Assembly (NCBI GenBank): GCA_041441465.1
Contig: JASDSY010000012.1
Span: 124,001-188,000, forward strand
Origin: JASDSY01 sp041441465
GTDB lineage: Bacteria; Muiribacteriota; UBA9980
Direction of reading: 5' to 3'
DNA: 64,000 nt
Each line of letters begins with the position of its first letter. Within the stretch, counting starts at the first letter, position 1. The notes below the pieces were generated by a model, which worked only from the letters and a program-made list of their open reading frames with translations, was not told the origin of the DNA and made no database searches. A program made the translations under genes and the position numbers. Positions 34,327 to 43,776 of the stretch are shown piece by piece.

Positions 34327-37050
34327 TTAGCCGCAAGTATAGTAGCTGCATGCAGGATTTCTGCATTTGCCGCCGCGGCAGCCTTCGACATAATCAAGCG
34401 TGCCGCCGCATTCCGGGCATGCGCCTGACTGGCCGCCTGATTTTGATATAAGGTTCATATACGACCCGCCGTTTTTTCCGTTTCCGGAAAGCGAAAGAGT
34501 TTGGGCTATACCGCCTTTAAAGTTTTCATCGGATTTTGCTTGGTGCATATCCGGTTCTGCGCCGGAATGCGTTTCACTATTTTTATTATCGTGTGTCGTA
34601 TTGTCTGCGGCCCTGGTTTCTGCCAATTCTTTTAATTTTATATAATCGTGAATCGCTTTTCCGACTCCGTCAAGGCATGAGGCAACGTAATTTTCCCCAA
34701 AGCCTTTTTCTTTTGCGCATTTTATTTCGATCAACTCATCCCTTATTTCTTCCATCGATGCGCCGTGCTTTAAAGCCAGAGAACTCAGCCGGCCGAGACC
34801 TTCTGTAAAAGCTGACGGGCAGCCGCCGGCTTTGCCGAGGTCTGCGAATATTTCGATCTCCTTGCCGTCTAAGTCTTTATAAACATGCACATAAAGCATT
34901 CCGCAGCCCGTGTCTTTGCGTATGCGCGTGCCGTCGGCTATTTGCGGCGTTTTTCTTTTTTCTTTTAAATTTTCTTTTTCGGATTTCGGTTGCGTCTTTA
35001 TAGTTTCGGCGCCGGCGGTACCGGCAGTGCCTGACTTTCCGGAATAATAAACCTGCTCGCCTTTGCTGCCGTCGCGGTAAACCGTGATGCCTTTTAAATT
35101 AAGGTCGAATGCTGCCATATAAGCGTTTTCGACATTCTGCATAGTCGCGGAGTTTGAAAAATTTATAGTTTTCGAAACGGCGTTGTCGGAAAATTTCTGA
35201 AACGCGGCCTGAATTTTGATGTGCCATTCGTATGGCACTTCATGTGCCGTGATAAAAATATCCTTTAGTGCCGCCGGAATTTCTTCTATTCCTTTTAATG
35301 AACCGGAATTTTTTATTTTCGATATGATTTCTTCATTATAAAGTCCGGCCTTTTTAAGGCTTGAAATAAGGTATGGATTGATTTCCTTTAATATCGTTCC
35401 GTCCATTACCCTTTTTTCATAGCAAACGGCGAAATACGGTTCGATGCCGCCCCATGCTCCCGCTATCGTCGAAATTGTGCCGGTCGGCGCAATTGTCGTA
35501 AGCGTGGCGTTTCTAAGTTTTAAGTCATTCCCTTTAAAGTATTCGGAATTTTTATCGTATATCGAGCCGTCGAAATTATGGAAAGCACCGCGTGCCGCTG
35601 CCAATGCCGCGGATGCCTTCCGCGCTTCGCGCTGAATGAAATTCATTATAGCTTCTGCCGTATCTATAGATTCCATTGAGTTATAAGCTATTCCAAGCTG
35701 AGCCAGCATGTCGGCAAAGCCCATAACGCCAAGACCTATTTTCCTGTTGCTCTTGGTCAGCTTTTCTATAGATTGTGTCGGATATTTGTTCATGTCGATT
35801 ACATTGTCGAGAAAGTGAACGGCGCAATGGATTACCCGCGTAAGACGTTCATAGTTGATTTTGCCGTTTTTAACCATTCGCGCGAGATTGATTGAGCCGA
35901 GATTACATGATTCATACGGAAGAAGAGGCTGCTCGCCGCAAGGATTGGTGCTTTCTATAGAGCCGTGCGCCGGTGTCGGGTTTTCTTCGTTTATCCTGTC
36001 GATGAATATTACTCCCGGATCGCCGTTTCGCCATGCGTTACTGACTAAAAGCCCCCATATTTCGCGCGCAGGAAGTTTACCTGAAATTTCGCCGGTGCGC
36101 GGATTAATCAGTTCGAATTCTCCGTTACTTTTGACGGCCTTCATGAATTTATCCGTTATCGCGACGGAAATGTTAAAGTTAGTAAGCGATTTATCGTCTT
36201 TTTTGCACGTTATAAAATCGATTATGTCGGGATGGTCGATACGTAAGACTCCCATATTTGCGCCGCGCCTGGTGCCGCCCTGTTTTATTTCCTCCGTTGA
36301 CGCGTTATATACGCGCATGAAAGAAATCGGCCCTGAAGCCACGCCTTTTGTCGTTTTTACACAGTCGTTTTTCGGCCTCAGCCTTGAAAATGAAAAACCT
36401 GTGCCGCCGCCCGATTTGTGAATAAGCGCCGCCTCCGAAAGCGTCTGGTATATTTTTTTTATATCGTCATCTACCGGAAGGACAAAGCACGCCGAAAGCT
36501 GCTGAAGTGTTGAACCGGCATTCATCAATGTGGGGGAATTAGGTAAAAATTCAAGAGCGGCCATAATTTCATAAAATTCTTCGGCGCTTTCTTTCGCTTT
36601 TTTTGAGTTATCATAATTGGAATTTAAATTTTCAAGGTATTGTTTGAAATTTTCTTCATAGGATTTTTTCTCGACTTCTGCAAAATTTTGCAAAAGCCCC
36701 TCAAGAAGTTTTATGTTTTCACTTTTTCCGGCAATTTCAGGCATAAGCTGAGAAATATAATTATTTATTAAGATTTTGCTGGTTTCAAAGTTGTCTGTAT
36801 TTTCGTTATATAAAAGTGTTATATCAGCTGTTTGTTTTTTCTTGTCGCCCGGAATCCTGCATGCCGAAACATTTTTTAAAATTTTTGCCTGCGTGATGGA
36901 TTCGTCATATAAAATATCAGCCAATGCTACATTTCTGGCCACGCGCCACAGCAGCGCTTCCGGCGTTTCGTTTGGCTTTAAATATCTTTTTTCAAGTACT
37001 ATTTTTGCGTTTTCGGTCAATTCGATTTTCTTTTCGGTCAGGCCTTTCAT
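34327..37050 (-). CDS. nrdJ: Adenosylcobalamin-dependent (class II) ribonucleotide reductase
   Basis: 907 residues; AAGGAG upstream. Reduces ribonucleotides to deoxyribonucleotides with B12. Seen: STLQQLSACFVLP (first active-site Cys), STNPCGEQPLLPYESCNLGSINL (radical Cys region), APTGTISTIAGAWGGIEPYF, and a TSCPD accessory domain about 700-790 (GCPSAFTEGLGRLSSLALKHG). After a polar linker comes a C-terminal Cys-rich zinc ribbon (CPECGG...CRNPACSYYTCG) that can serve for thiol relay. No N-terminal ATP cone. No nrdR or class I/III genes lie nearby. Confidence 0.95.
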   Translation of the reverse strand: MKGLTEKKIELTENAKIVLEKRYLKPNETPEALLWRVARNVALADILYDESITQAKILKNVSACRIPGDKKKQTADITLLYNENTDNFETSKILINNYISQLMPEIAGKSENIKLLEGLLQNFAEVEKKSYEENFKQYLENLNSNYDNSKKAKESAEEFYEIMAALEFLPNSPTLMNAGSTLQQLSACFVLPVDDDIKKIYQTLSEAALIHKSGGGTGFSFSRLRPKNDCVKTTKGVASGPISFMRVYNASTEEIKQGGTRRGANMGVLRIDHPDIIDFITCKKDDKSLTNFNISVAITDKFMKAVKSNGEFELINPRTGEISGKLPAREIWGLLVSNAWRNGDPGVIFIDRINEENPTPAHGSIESTNPCGEQPLLPYESCNLGSINLARMVKNGKINYERLTRVIHCAVHFLDNVIDMNKYPTQSIEKLTKSNRKIGLGVMGFADMLAQLGIAYNSMESIDTAEAIMNFIQREARKASAALAAARGAFHNFDGSIYDKNSEYFKGNDLKLRNATLTTIAPTGTISTIAGAWGGIEPYFAVCYEKRVMDGTILKEINPYLISSLKKAGLYNEEIISKIKNSGSLKGIEEIPAALKDIFITAHEVPYEWHIKIQAAFQKFSDNAVSKTINFSNSATMQNVENAYMAAFDLNLKGITVYRDGSKGEQVYYSGKSGTAGTAGAETIKTQPKSEKENLKEKRKTPQIADGTRIRKDTGCGMLYVHVYKDLDGKEIEIFADLGKAGGCPSAFTEGLGRLSSLALKHGASMEEIRDELIEIKCAKEKGFGENYVASCLDGVGKAIHDYIKLKELAETRAADNTTHDNKNSETHSGAEPDMHQAKSDENFKGGIAQTLSLSGNGKNGGSYMNLISKSGGQSGACPECGGTLDYVEGCRGGKCRNPACSYYTCG

Positions 37051-37104
37051 CTTATTAACTCCTTAAATATTTGCCTTTTCTAAAATATTTGAAAACATGA
37101 AATT

Positions 37105-39243
37105 TTATTTATTATTTTCTTTGGCATTTATTGATTTTGTTTTTTCTTCGCCGCCCATTTTAGTTACTGAAACGGTTTTAGGGACTATGTTAAATTTTAA
37201 TTTTATCTTTCTTGAATTAAATTTGGAAGCATTTTCGTCTGAATAACTTAGCCGGCCGTTTATGTCTGAAGGCGGCGAATAAAACGGCGAAGTGTCGCAT
37301 ACTTCAAATTCGACGCTCTGGTTTTTGCCGGGATCGGGCTTTCTGAATATATATTCAGGGAAAACGAAAATTTTCTGGCCGTCATTTTGCTTTTCTTTTA
37401 GCAGTTCTTCGGCGGCTGCGGGATCGTTTATTTTCCAGGTCACATAGCGCAGCGAGTCTTTAACGTTTTGATTTCCCATGGTGTAACCTGTCGCTATGCC
37501 GTGATAATAATCGCAGTTTTTTCCCGCGGCGCATTGATTTATATTATCATAGGCTATGACCTTAAATAAAAGCCTTACATCTTCCCCTATTGTCAGGGCG
37601 TTTTTAAATCTTTCGCGGTCGATTTCCGGCAGTGATTTCATTGCCGGCGAATTAGCGTCGCAGGAAAATTCCCATTGCGGTGTATTGTCTGAAAAAGGAG
37701 CCGTTGAGAGGTTGGAATTCGGCACCGTAAAGATATCGGTTTTATTTGTTTCCGTATTTGTCATAATTATGGCGGCGTTTGGCCTTCTATCGTCAAAAAC
37801 ATAAAGATTCGAATATAATTTGTGGGTGTTATATTTCAACTGGCCGAGTGTGGGCGGATTTAAGGCCGACACTGTTTTTAATAATCCGTTAAATACAGCG
37901 CTGCCGTTTAATATCGATTGGTCCGGAAGCGTCCAGTTTCCTGAAGAATCACATACCGCAAACGTTATTCGGAGCGCTTTTTCAGGCCGCGATTTGAATT
38001 CGGCCTGTGCGTTAGCGTCAAGCGCCTGGAACGCTGACATCGATGCGAAATGCACCGGCGCTTTTGAGCTGTCCTTCTCGCCAAGCTCCAGCGCTTCCTC
38101 AATTCCGGTAACCGGTATTTTTATTATGTAGCCGACATTGTCGTCCGGCGTCTTTTTATTGGAAATATCAAATGCCTGAATTTGCCTGCCGGGAATTTTT
38201 GATATCTGAACCGGTTTTAGATATGAAAATTTTCCATTTTCTTTTGAAGAATCGAGCATTTCATAAATTGTGGAATCTAGTTCAAACGGGTCGTCGATTA
38301 TGTTTTTTGACGGATTGTTGTAATCGTATGCTTTGTAATGTTCCTGATAGGTTTCGATTAATATAAATCCGTCTACGTTATTCAAGTTATGCCTTAACTT
38401 ACTTTGCGGGCTTGCGCCGAATGGATTGTCGTCGATTACCGTTAACTCGATGTATTCAGGATTGTCCTGATATTTTCCGGTAAGGCCGTATCCCTTGATT
38501 GTATCGTTAAATTGGGAGATTTTATTTCCGCATGTAGCTGATAGCGACGATGGCGTGATTTTTACGTTATGCGGCGGCTCTACGTCGATTACGGTAAAAG
38601 AATATTGGCCGAATGCGGTATTAGTTATCGGTTGATTGAATATAGCTGCACCGTTCGGATCAAGCGCGGACCAGGTATAGGTCGCCGCGGCTATGACCAC
38701 TGAATCGTCCATCGGATCAGTCGGCGTTTTGAAGACGTAACTTAATGTCGAAGAATCTATATTGCCGCTTGTACCTTCATTTTTTATGAGATTGGGAAAA
38801 GTTTTATTGATTGATATTTTTGTTCCGTCGAAATTTAAAATCATCCATTCCACGGAGTCTATTGATAAAATTTGCGCCCTGTAATTATTTTCTCCCGCGA
38901 TTCCAAGCGCTTTTAATTTTTCCGCAAGAAGCTGATTTACTTCTTTTTCGATATCTGCTTTCTGTATTTGAAATGAATATAAATACCCCTGGTGAATAGG
39001 CGTATTGATATCAAAAATAGGCTTTATTTTTAATTCAGGAGACGCTTTATACAACGATTGCGATATTTGTTCGCCCGTAGAGGCGGCGTATGCCGGAATT
39101 ATTGAATAAAGGCCGCAGTAAAAGTTAAATGATATGGCTGAAATTAATAATAAATTTAGTACGAATTTAGTGCTGAAATTATTTTCTCTCGACTTCCACG
39201 ATTTGTGTGTATTCATTTTCTTTGCGCTGCCCGTTATTGTCAT
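37105..39243 (-). CDS. Large exported protein at the end of the pseudopilin cluster
   Basis: 712 residues. The ATG at 39243 has AAGGGG 8 bases upstream and overlaps the preceding pseudopilin gene by 65 bases; an ATG at 39216 is an alternative. A hydrophobic segment about 26-52 ending AYAAS is a signal peptide behind a long basic n-region. The rest is soluble and rich in Asp, Pro, Asn and Ser, with beta-type segments and a few Cys (for example near QCAAGKNCDYYHG), but no domain I can name. Overlap with the pseudopilin genes suggests co-translation, and that it is carried at the tip of, or exported by, the pseudopilus (inference). It has no detected relative in the window. Confidence 0.7.
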   Translation of the reverse strand: MTITGSAKKMNTHKSWKSRENNFSTKFVLNLLLISAISFNFYCGLYSIIPAYAASTGEQISQSLYKASPELKIKPIFDINTPIHQGYLYSFQIQKADIEKEVNQLLAEKLKALGIAGENNYRAQILSIDSVEWMILNFDGTKISINKTFPNLIKNEGTSGNIDSSTLSYVFKTPTDPMDDSVVIAAATYTWSALDPNGAAIFNQPITNTAFGQYSFTVIDVEPPHNVKITPSSLSATCGNKISQFNDTIKGYGLTGKYQDNPEYIELTVIDDNPFGASPQSKLRHNLNNVDGFILIETYQEHYKAYDYNNPSKNIIDDPFELDSTIYEMLDSSKENGKFSYLKPVQISKIPGRQIQAFDISNKKTPDDNVGYIIKIPVTGIEEALELGEKDSSKAPVHFASMSAFQALDANAQAEFKSRPEKALRITFAVCDSSGNWTLPDQSILNGSAVFNGLLKTVSALNPPTLGQLKYNTHKLYSNLYVFDDRRPNAAIIMTNTETNKTDIFTVPNSNLSTAPFSDNTPQWEFSCDANSPAMKSLPEIDRERFKNALTIGEDVRLLFKVIAYDNINQCAAGKNCDYYHGIATGYTMGNQNVKDSLRYVTWKINDPAAAEELLKEKQNDGQKIFVFPEYIFRKPDPGKNQSVEFEVCDTSPFYSPPSDINGRLSYSDENASKFNSRKIKLKFNIVPKTVSVTKMGGEEKTKSINAKENNK

Positions 39244-39883
39244 AAACCCAGCCCCTTATAGTCAATTCGACTGTTTGTTTATTATAAAGCTTTTGTTCTG
39301 AGACGGCAAGGACTTTTACTTTTTTTGCTTTAAATCCATGGCGGTACGGTGTCGTTCTTTCATCATTGGCATCAACGTCCGCGCCGCGGAGCTTTATGTC
39401 GTCCATAAACGCCACTATAAATTCATTGAGCGTACCCTTCATCGGCTCTTCTTTGGTACCAATCATTTGCGGATCGTTAAGCTTTGATTTCCTTTCACCC
39501 TCGTCAAGTGTTAAAAATTTCGGACCGGGATTATATTTCGAATCTTTTGGGTTAGGGTTGACCGTGCCTATCGCTAAAGAGAAGAATGGATTTTTTAATT
39601 GTGATATTGCAAGAGCATCATAACATTCAGTCGGAAGCAGCGAAAGTTTTAAAAGCGCCAGTTGAGCGCCGCCTTTGGCTAAAAAATAAGCCTTGCGCCT
39701 TTCGACATCCATCATGTTAATTCTCTTATTTGCAGTGTTTCTGTTAGTTAAAACGAATAAGAATAGCACGAAAATAAAAGACATTATTAAAACTATAGGA
39801 ATTATAATGCCTTTGGAATTACTATTTATGAGATTACCGCATATCTTTTTGATTTTAAATCCGGTCATATTAACCGCCTTCAT
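39179..39883 (-). CDS. GspK/PilX-like minor pseudopilin (set B)
   Basis: 234 residues; an alternative ATG at 39868 gives 229. A prepilin-like leader ends SKG, followed by a hydrophobic helix IIIPIVLIMSFIFVLFLF with no Glu at position 5, the hallmark of GspK/PilX tip subunits. Then ERRKAYFLAKGGAQLALLKL, a pattern shared with the set A protein at 43052. The rest is a globular head. Its start overlaps the end of the preceding gene, implying translational coupling. Expected role: tip complex of a type II secretion-like or type IV pilus-like system whose ATPase and secretin are not in the window. Confidence 0.75.
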   Translation of the reverse strand: MKAVNMTGFKIKKICGNLINSNSKGIIIPIVLIMSFIFVLFLFVLTNRNTANKRINMMDVERRKAYFLAKGGAQLALLKLSLLPTECYDALAISQLKNPFFSLAIGTVNPNPKDSKYNPGPKFLTLDEGERKSKLNDPQMIGTKEEPMKGTLNEFIVAFMDDIKLRGADVDANDERTTPYRHGFKAKKVKVLAVSEQKLYNKQTVELTIRGWVYDNNGQRKENEYTQIVEVERK

Positions 39884-40529
39884 TCTTTACAAGCGTAAGG
39901 TTGGTTTTCATAGTAACGAATTCATAGCTTCTTTTTAAGTTCTTCTTGTCTTTCCATGAAATTTTTAATTTTATTTCCTTTATAAAATCTTTGTCTGCAT
40001 GCCTCGTAATATCTTTTAATTTAAGATCAATCTTATTTTTCCATTTTTTATCGTCTTTTATTAAAGTGCTGATATCGTTTCCGGCTTCGGCGTATTCGGC
40101 TGTCGTCGTCTGTCTTTTTATATAAGGAGTTCTTCTGAAACTGAATTTTATGGTATCGCTTTTTATTGTATTTACTTCGATTTCAATGTCATATATTTGT
40201 CCTTTGATTTTTAGCTTATTATTCGCGGCGCCGTCTTCATCTGACATTCCTGAAATTTCGTCAAGATTGGTCATTGACGAATTGACGCTGTCGAAAGGCA
40301 TATTATCCAGGAGCCTGTCTAAGATGCTCTGCGCTATGAGGCCAGCTGTATTTTCCATTTCAGTTGACGATGATTGTTTTAAAGTGTCGAATAGATAGCT
40401 GATCGAAGGAATGACGGCAAGCATAAAAAGCGCTATGCCGACCATTATTTCGGTAAGCGAAATGCCGCGGTTTGAACGGCCCGGGTGGTATATTGAGTTG
40501 AAATTATTATTCAGTCTGTTATTATTCAT
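39870..40529 (-). CDS. PilV/GspI-like minor pseudopilin (set B)
   Basis: 219 residues. Class III signal sequence SNRG followed by ISLTEIMVGIALFMLAVIPS, with Gly at -1 and Glu at +5, so it should be processed and methylated by prepilin peptidase. The head contains a long charged region (DISTLIKDDKKWKNKIDLKLKD is partly Lys/Asp-rich). It lies 12 bases after the PilW-like gene and overlaps the next gene by 14 bases. Confidence 0.82.
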   Translation of the reverse strand: MNNNRLNNNFNSIYHPGRSNRGISLTEIMVGIALFMLAVIPSISYLFDTLKQSSSTEMENTAGLIAQSILDRLLDNMPFDSVNSSMTNLDEISGMSDEDGAANNKLKIKGQIYDIEIEVNTIKSDTIKFSFRRTPYIKRQTTTAEYAEAGNDISTLIKDDKKWKNKIDLKLKDITRHADKDFIKEIKLKISWKDKKNLKRSYEFVTMKTNLTLVKNEGG

Positions 40530-40541
40530 ATAAATTTCCGG

Positions 40542-41279
40542 TTAAAATGTATTCGGAGCTGCGCTTACTGTAATTTGAGTCGATTTCGTAAAGGACTCAA
40601 CTTTTCTGTCAATTACATTCGGCTTGACTTTTATTTCGATAGTAAAAAGTTCGTCGCGTTTAATTTCGGTCGCCGGTTTCATCGGTATGAATTTTACGCT
40701 TTCGACATCCCTTATCATAGCTTTTTCGCCGATTATTACCTTGCCTGCCGGAGGATTGAGGTTTGGAACGTCTTTTGGTTCGCCGTCCCATTCAAGAATG
40801 CTTTTTTCATAGCATAATTCTTTTTTTTCGTTAAGCCAGTATTTTACACTCTCGATAAGAGCCGGCTGATTGTCGTGCTTGGTTTCAAATCCTTTTTTTT
40901 GCGGACGTTTGCAAATTTTAAAGTTCATTATTTTATCGCCCGGGCCGGCGCCGTTTGCCGTAAGAAGTTTTTTATTATAATAAAAATCAAAGTTTTTATT
41001 GCTGTCTGCGGTTTTATAATAATTGTCGGGCACGACTGAAGTCAGCGGCGCCGCATGGGTCAGGTCTTCCTGCATCTGTCGGAATCCTATGCTTACTTCC
41101 TGATTCAGGTTCGCCATCCAGTTGCTTGCGTTGAATGTTTTTTGGCCCGATATGAATATTTTGAAAAGGGCAGCCAGAATTATCGCTAAAATTGCCGCAG
41201 CTACCATAATTTCAACTACCGTAAATGCTTTTTTATTTGCATTTGATAAATAATTAATTTTTTTATTTAATTTAGACAT
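40542..41279 (-). CDS. PilW/GspJ-like minor pseudopilin (set B)
   Basis: 245 residues; AAAGGTG upstream. The prepilin signature is KKA followed by FTVVEIMVAAAILAIILAALF: Glu5 is present but the -1 residue is Ala instead of Gly, which prepilin peptidases tolerate less well. The head contains WMANLNQEVSIGFRQMQEDL, the helix typical of PilW/GspJ, shared with the set A protein at 42136. First gene of set B, 50 bases after the STAS gene. Confidence 0.82.
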   Translation of the reverse strand: MSKLNKKINYLSNANKKAFTVVEIMVAAAILAIILAALFKIFISGQKTFNASNWMANLNQEVSIGFRQMQEDLTHAAPLTSVVPDNYYKTADSNKNFDFYYNKKLLTANGAGPGDKIMNFKICKRPQKKGFETKHDNQPALIESVKYWLNEKKELCYEKSILEWDGEPKDVPNLNPPAGKVIIGEKAMIRDVESVKFIPMKPATEIKRDELFTIEIKVKPNVIDRKVESFTKSTQITVSAAPNTF

Positions 41280-41329
41280 ACCGCACCTTTATTTTTGACC
41301 CGGATTAAGCTGTACAAGCCGGTTTTATT

Positions 41330-41761
41330 TTAATAATTTTTGAACGATGTTATCGCCTGTTCGATATCATCGAAAACATTTATTCTTTCATGTATCCTTG
41401 TTATTTTTAATACCACCATTATTGACGGGCGCGGTTTGATTAATATCAACCTGCCGCCTATTTCATTTATTTTTTGAAACAGCATTATTATGGTTGAAAT
41501 TCCCATTGAATCTATAAATTCAAGGTTGCTCAAATCTATGCCGAAATAAACTTCACCTTTTTCGATTTCTTTCAAAATATATGATTGAAATTCCGAAGCT
41601 GTTAGAAGATCGATCGTCCCGAAAATTTTTACCAGGTTAAGTTTTTTATCGCTTTTTACGGCACCGGCGGTTTCTAAGTCTATGACCTCTGATTTTACGG
41701 AAAAATTTCCGAGCGATGTCGTTTTACCTTGTTTATTGCTGTTTTGTATATTCACAAACAA
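41330..41761 (-). CDS. STAS-domain anti-anti-sigma factor-like protein
   Basis: 143 residues; AGGAG upstream. A short polar N-terminus is followed by a STAS domain about 40-140 with the regulatory-serine motif DLSNLEFIDSMGIS and GGRLILIKPRP. By analogy with SpoIIAA/RsbV, phosphorylation of that Ser by an anti-sigma kinase would control partner switching. No RsbW-like kinase is in the window. It has its own near-consensus promoter and separates the two pseudopilin sets, so it may control set B or simply lie upstream of it. Confidence 0.88.
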   Translation of the reverse strand: MFVNIQNSNKQGKTTSLGNFSVKSEVIDLETAGAVKSDKKLNLVKIFGTIDLLTASEFQSYILKEIEKGEVYFGIDLSNLEFIDSMGISTIIMLFQKINEIGGRLILIKPRPSIMVVLKITRIHERINVFDDIEQAITSFKNY

Positions 41762-41828
41762 CTCCTATTCGGCCGCAAGGCTTTTTTATTTTTTCACTAT
41801 TATTTTTTTACTTAATTTAACTGTAGAT

Positions 41829-41857
41829 AATATACTTTAATTAAGCTCTAATGTCAA
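41829..41857 (-). promoter_or_regulatory. Sigma-70 type promoter of the STAS gene and probably set B
   Basis: Minus-strand TTGACA (41852-41857) and TATATT (41829-41834) with a 17-base spacer: perfect -35, 5/6 -10. Confidence 0.7.
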
Positions 41858-42064
41858 GTATTCAAACATAATTCAGACATAAAATTGCCGCCGGTTTAAA
41901 TATAAAAATTGTTTAAAACAACGCTTTGAGGATAAAAAATATTATTTTTATAAAAATAAGTTTAGGAGTCTCCGTTATAATTATGTCATTTTTTATTATA
42001 AATTAATTTTAATCACGCGCCTGGCGGCAACTGCTGTTACTTGGACATTGAAACATTGGCGTTT

Positions 42065-42111
42065 AAAAAAAATCGGCCTGGTTTGTTTATAAATTATCCC
42101 GGCCGATTTTT
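42065..42111 (-). terminator. Rho-independent terminator of pseudopilin set A
   Basis: On the minus strand AAAATCGGCC, a loop of about 23 bases, then GGCCGATTTTTTTT. It starts about 25 bases after the stop of the last set A gene. Confidence 0.8.
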
Positions 42112-42135
42112 AGTATTTGTTTAATTATGATTTTT

Positions 42136-43017
42136 TTACATTTTTTGTGCCATTACATTACAGCGCGCTTTTATGCCGTCGGTTACGGTCATATTTGTTG
42201 AAGTGCCCGCGGAGCGTCTGGCGTTACTCGATTTAGAAGAAAGCGTCACGTTGAGGTAAATTATAGCGTGGATTTCGTGTTCAGCGTAATCGGTGTTTAA
42301 CTCCAATTTTGGTGATGGCGGGATTAATTCTGTTTTTATGGACACTCCGTCGACATAAGTTATAAGTTCGTCTTTTGTAATATCGGTTGGTTCCGGCGTT
42401 TGCGATTTTCTTTCATATTTTATAAAAGATTTTCCGTCCTGCTTGTGCCAGCTTATAGTTACCGTCGTTACGTTGCCAGGCGTCGTAGTAGGGGCCACGC
42501 CGGAACTGGCCATTATTACGCCGTCATCGGCGACCGCAGAGTTTTGATACTTAGGCGAGCATATCTTAAATTTTATTAACTCAACCGATCCGCCTTCTGA
42601 CGGAGGGTTTACTACATGTGTACTTTCATTGTCTTCCTTGAATTTAAGATAAAAATCCTCGATGCCGGAAGGTTTTGTTTTTGGTTTTTTGTTCATTTCC
42701 GCCATAAAGTAGTCTCTGGCTTTAGTGACTGTCGGTTCGGTATTTCCGTATATTATCGTGCCGTCATTATATATTTTAGAAGGGTATGTGGCTTTTTCCA
42801 TATCGTCCCTTATTTGTTTCAAGCCTTTGACAAGCTGGCGCTGTGTTTCGGATTTCCACCAGCCGACGTTAAATCCTGTCAGGGCTGAGTTTTGCATCTG
42901 ATAGATGCCGGCGAACAGCAATGTAAAAATAGTTACAGCCACGAGCATTTCCACAACCGTGAACCCGTTTTTATTATTTATGCCGTTTTTTAGTTTAAGC
43001 GTTTTTATATTATTCAT
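42136..43017 (-). CDS. PilW/GspJ-like minor pseudopilin (set A)
   Basis: 293 residues with an excellent ribosome site (AAGGAGG). Prepilin motif NKNG followed by FTVVEMLVAVTIFTLLFAGIY (Gly -1, Glu +5). Head helix ETQRQLVKGLKQIRDDMEKA matches the PilW/GspJ type and the set B paralogue at 40542. It is larger than the set B copy, with an extra Ser/Thr-rich C-terminal part. Last gene of set A, followed by a terminator. Confidence 0.82.
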   Translation of the reverse strand: MNNIKTLKLKNGINNKNGFTVVEMLVAVTIFTLLFAGIYQMQNSALTGFNVGWWKSETQRQLVKGLKQIRDDMEKATYPSKIYNDGTIIYGNTEPTVTKARDYFMAEMNKKPKTKPSGIEDFYLKFKEDNESTHVVNPPSEGGSVELIKFKICSPKYQNSAVADDGVIMASSGVAPTTTPGNVTTVTISWHKQDGKSFIKYERKSQTPEPTDITKDELITYVDGVSIKTELIPPSPKLELNTDYAEHEIHAIIYLNVTLSSKSSNARRSAGTSTNMTVTDGIKARCNVMAQKM

Positions 43018-43051
43018 TTTTACCTCCTTTTTATTTACCGTATCAACCGAA

Positions 43052-43738
43052 TTATTTTTTTGTGATGTAGCTTACATTAACGATTTTACGGTAAACAGAG
43101 GAGTATTGATAATTGCCGCCGTCGCCTTTTTTGGCGCTGTCACCCATCATATATGTATTTCCTGAGTCTTCCATTCCTTCAGATACCAATTCAATGCTGT
43201 CTATAAAGTTGTTGTTGTATTGTCCCAGAAGATTTATCTGCTTAACCATCGCTTCGCCTTTAAATGATGATTTATCAGAGGCATCGACATTGCAGAAATA
43301 ACTCAGGTCGGTATTTATGTCAGGAAGCGGAGTACCTGATATTTTATTGGCGCCGACGCTTGTAGTTTTAAAGCCTACATAAAAATTGAGATAATCGTCG
43401 AGACCGTTATTTGGTTTTACAAGCGTGGTGGATATGTTAGGGATAAATTTTCTGATGTCATTGTCTGTAACGTCAGTTTCATTGACCCAGCCTTTTTTCC
43501 ATCTTACGGCGTCATAAAATTCGGTCGGCAGTTCCCTGATTTTTAAAAGCGCGATCTGCGTTACGCCTTTAGCTAAAAATTGCGCACGCAGAGCTTCTTT
43601 TACCCTGAATTCGTCATTTCTGACGTTTTTATTTTTTTGGAATAAAGTAGTACAATAAATTAATAATAACGTACATACCGTTAAAGCGACTAATATTGCC
43701 ATACCTTTTTTACTGTTTTTATAAAAATTTAATCTCAT
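43052..43738 (-). CDS. GspK/PilX-like minor pseudopilin (set A)
   Basis: 228 residues from the ATG at 43738 (GAAGGTG upstream); an in-frame ATG at 43759 is less likely. Leader KNSKKG, then MAILVALTVCTLLLIY without Glu5. This is followed by ALRAQFLAKGVTQIALLKIRELPTEFYDAV, which lines up with the set B protein (FLAKGGAQLALLKLSLLPTECYDAL), so the two are clear paralogues. Probably the tip subunit. Confidence 0.77.
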   Translation of the reverse strand: MRLNFYKNSKKGMAILVALTVCTLLLIYCTTLFQKNKNVRNDEFRVKEALRAQFLAKGVTQIALLKIRELPTEFYDAVRWKKGWVNETDVTDNDIRKFIPNISTTLVKPNNGLDDYLNFYVGFKTTSVGANKISGTPLPDINTDLSYFCNVDASDKSSFKGEAMVKQINLLGQYNNNFIDSIELVSEGMEDSGNTYMMGDSAKKGDGGNYQYSSVYRKIVNVSYITKK

Positions 43739-43776
43739 CTTTTCACCTTCTTTCGGCATAAGATCTTGAACTTAGT

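Larger units (their letters stand above)
41762..42135. other. Intergenic region holding the STAS promoter and the set A terminator
   Basis: About 370 bases with no gene. From right to left it carries the terminator of pseudopilin set A (42065-42111), an AT-rich stretch, and the promoter of the STAS gene (41829-41857) with a leader of roughly 60 bases. Confidence 0.7.

Noticed and set aside
35855..36421. 188-codon open frame antisense to nrdJ
   Set aside because: Lies wholly inside a conserved gene on the other strand, with no ribosome site or domain; it arises from codon bias.
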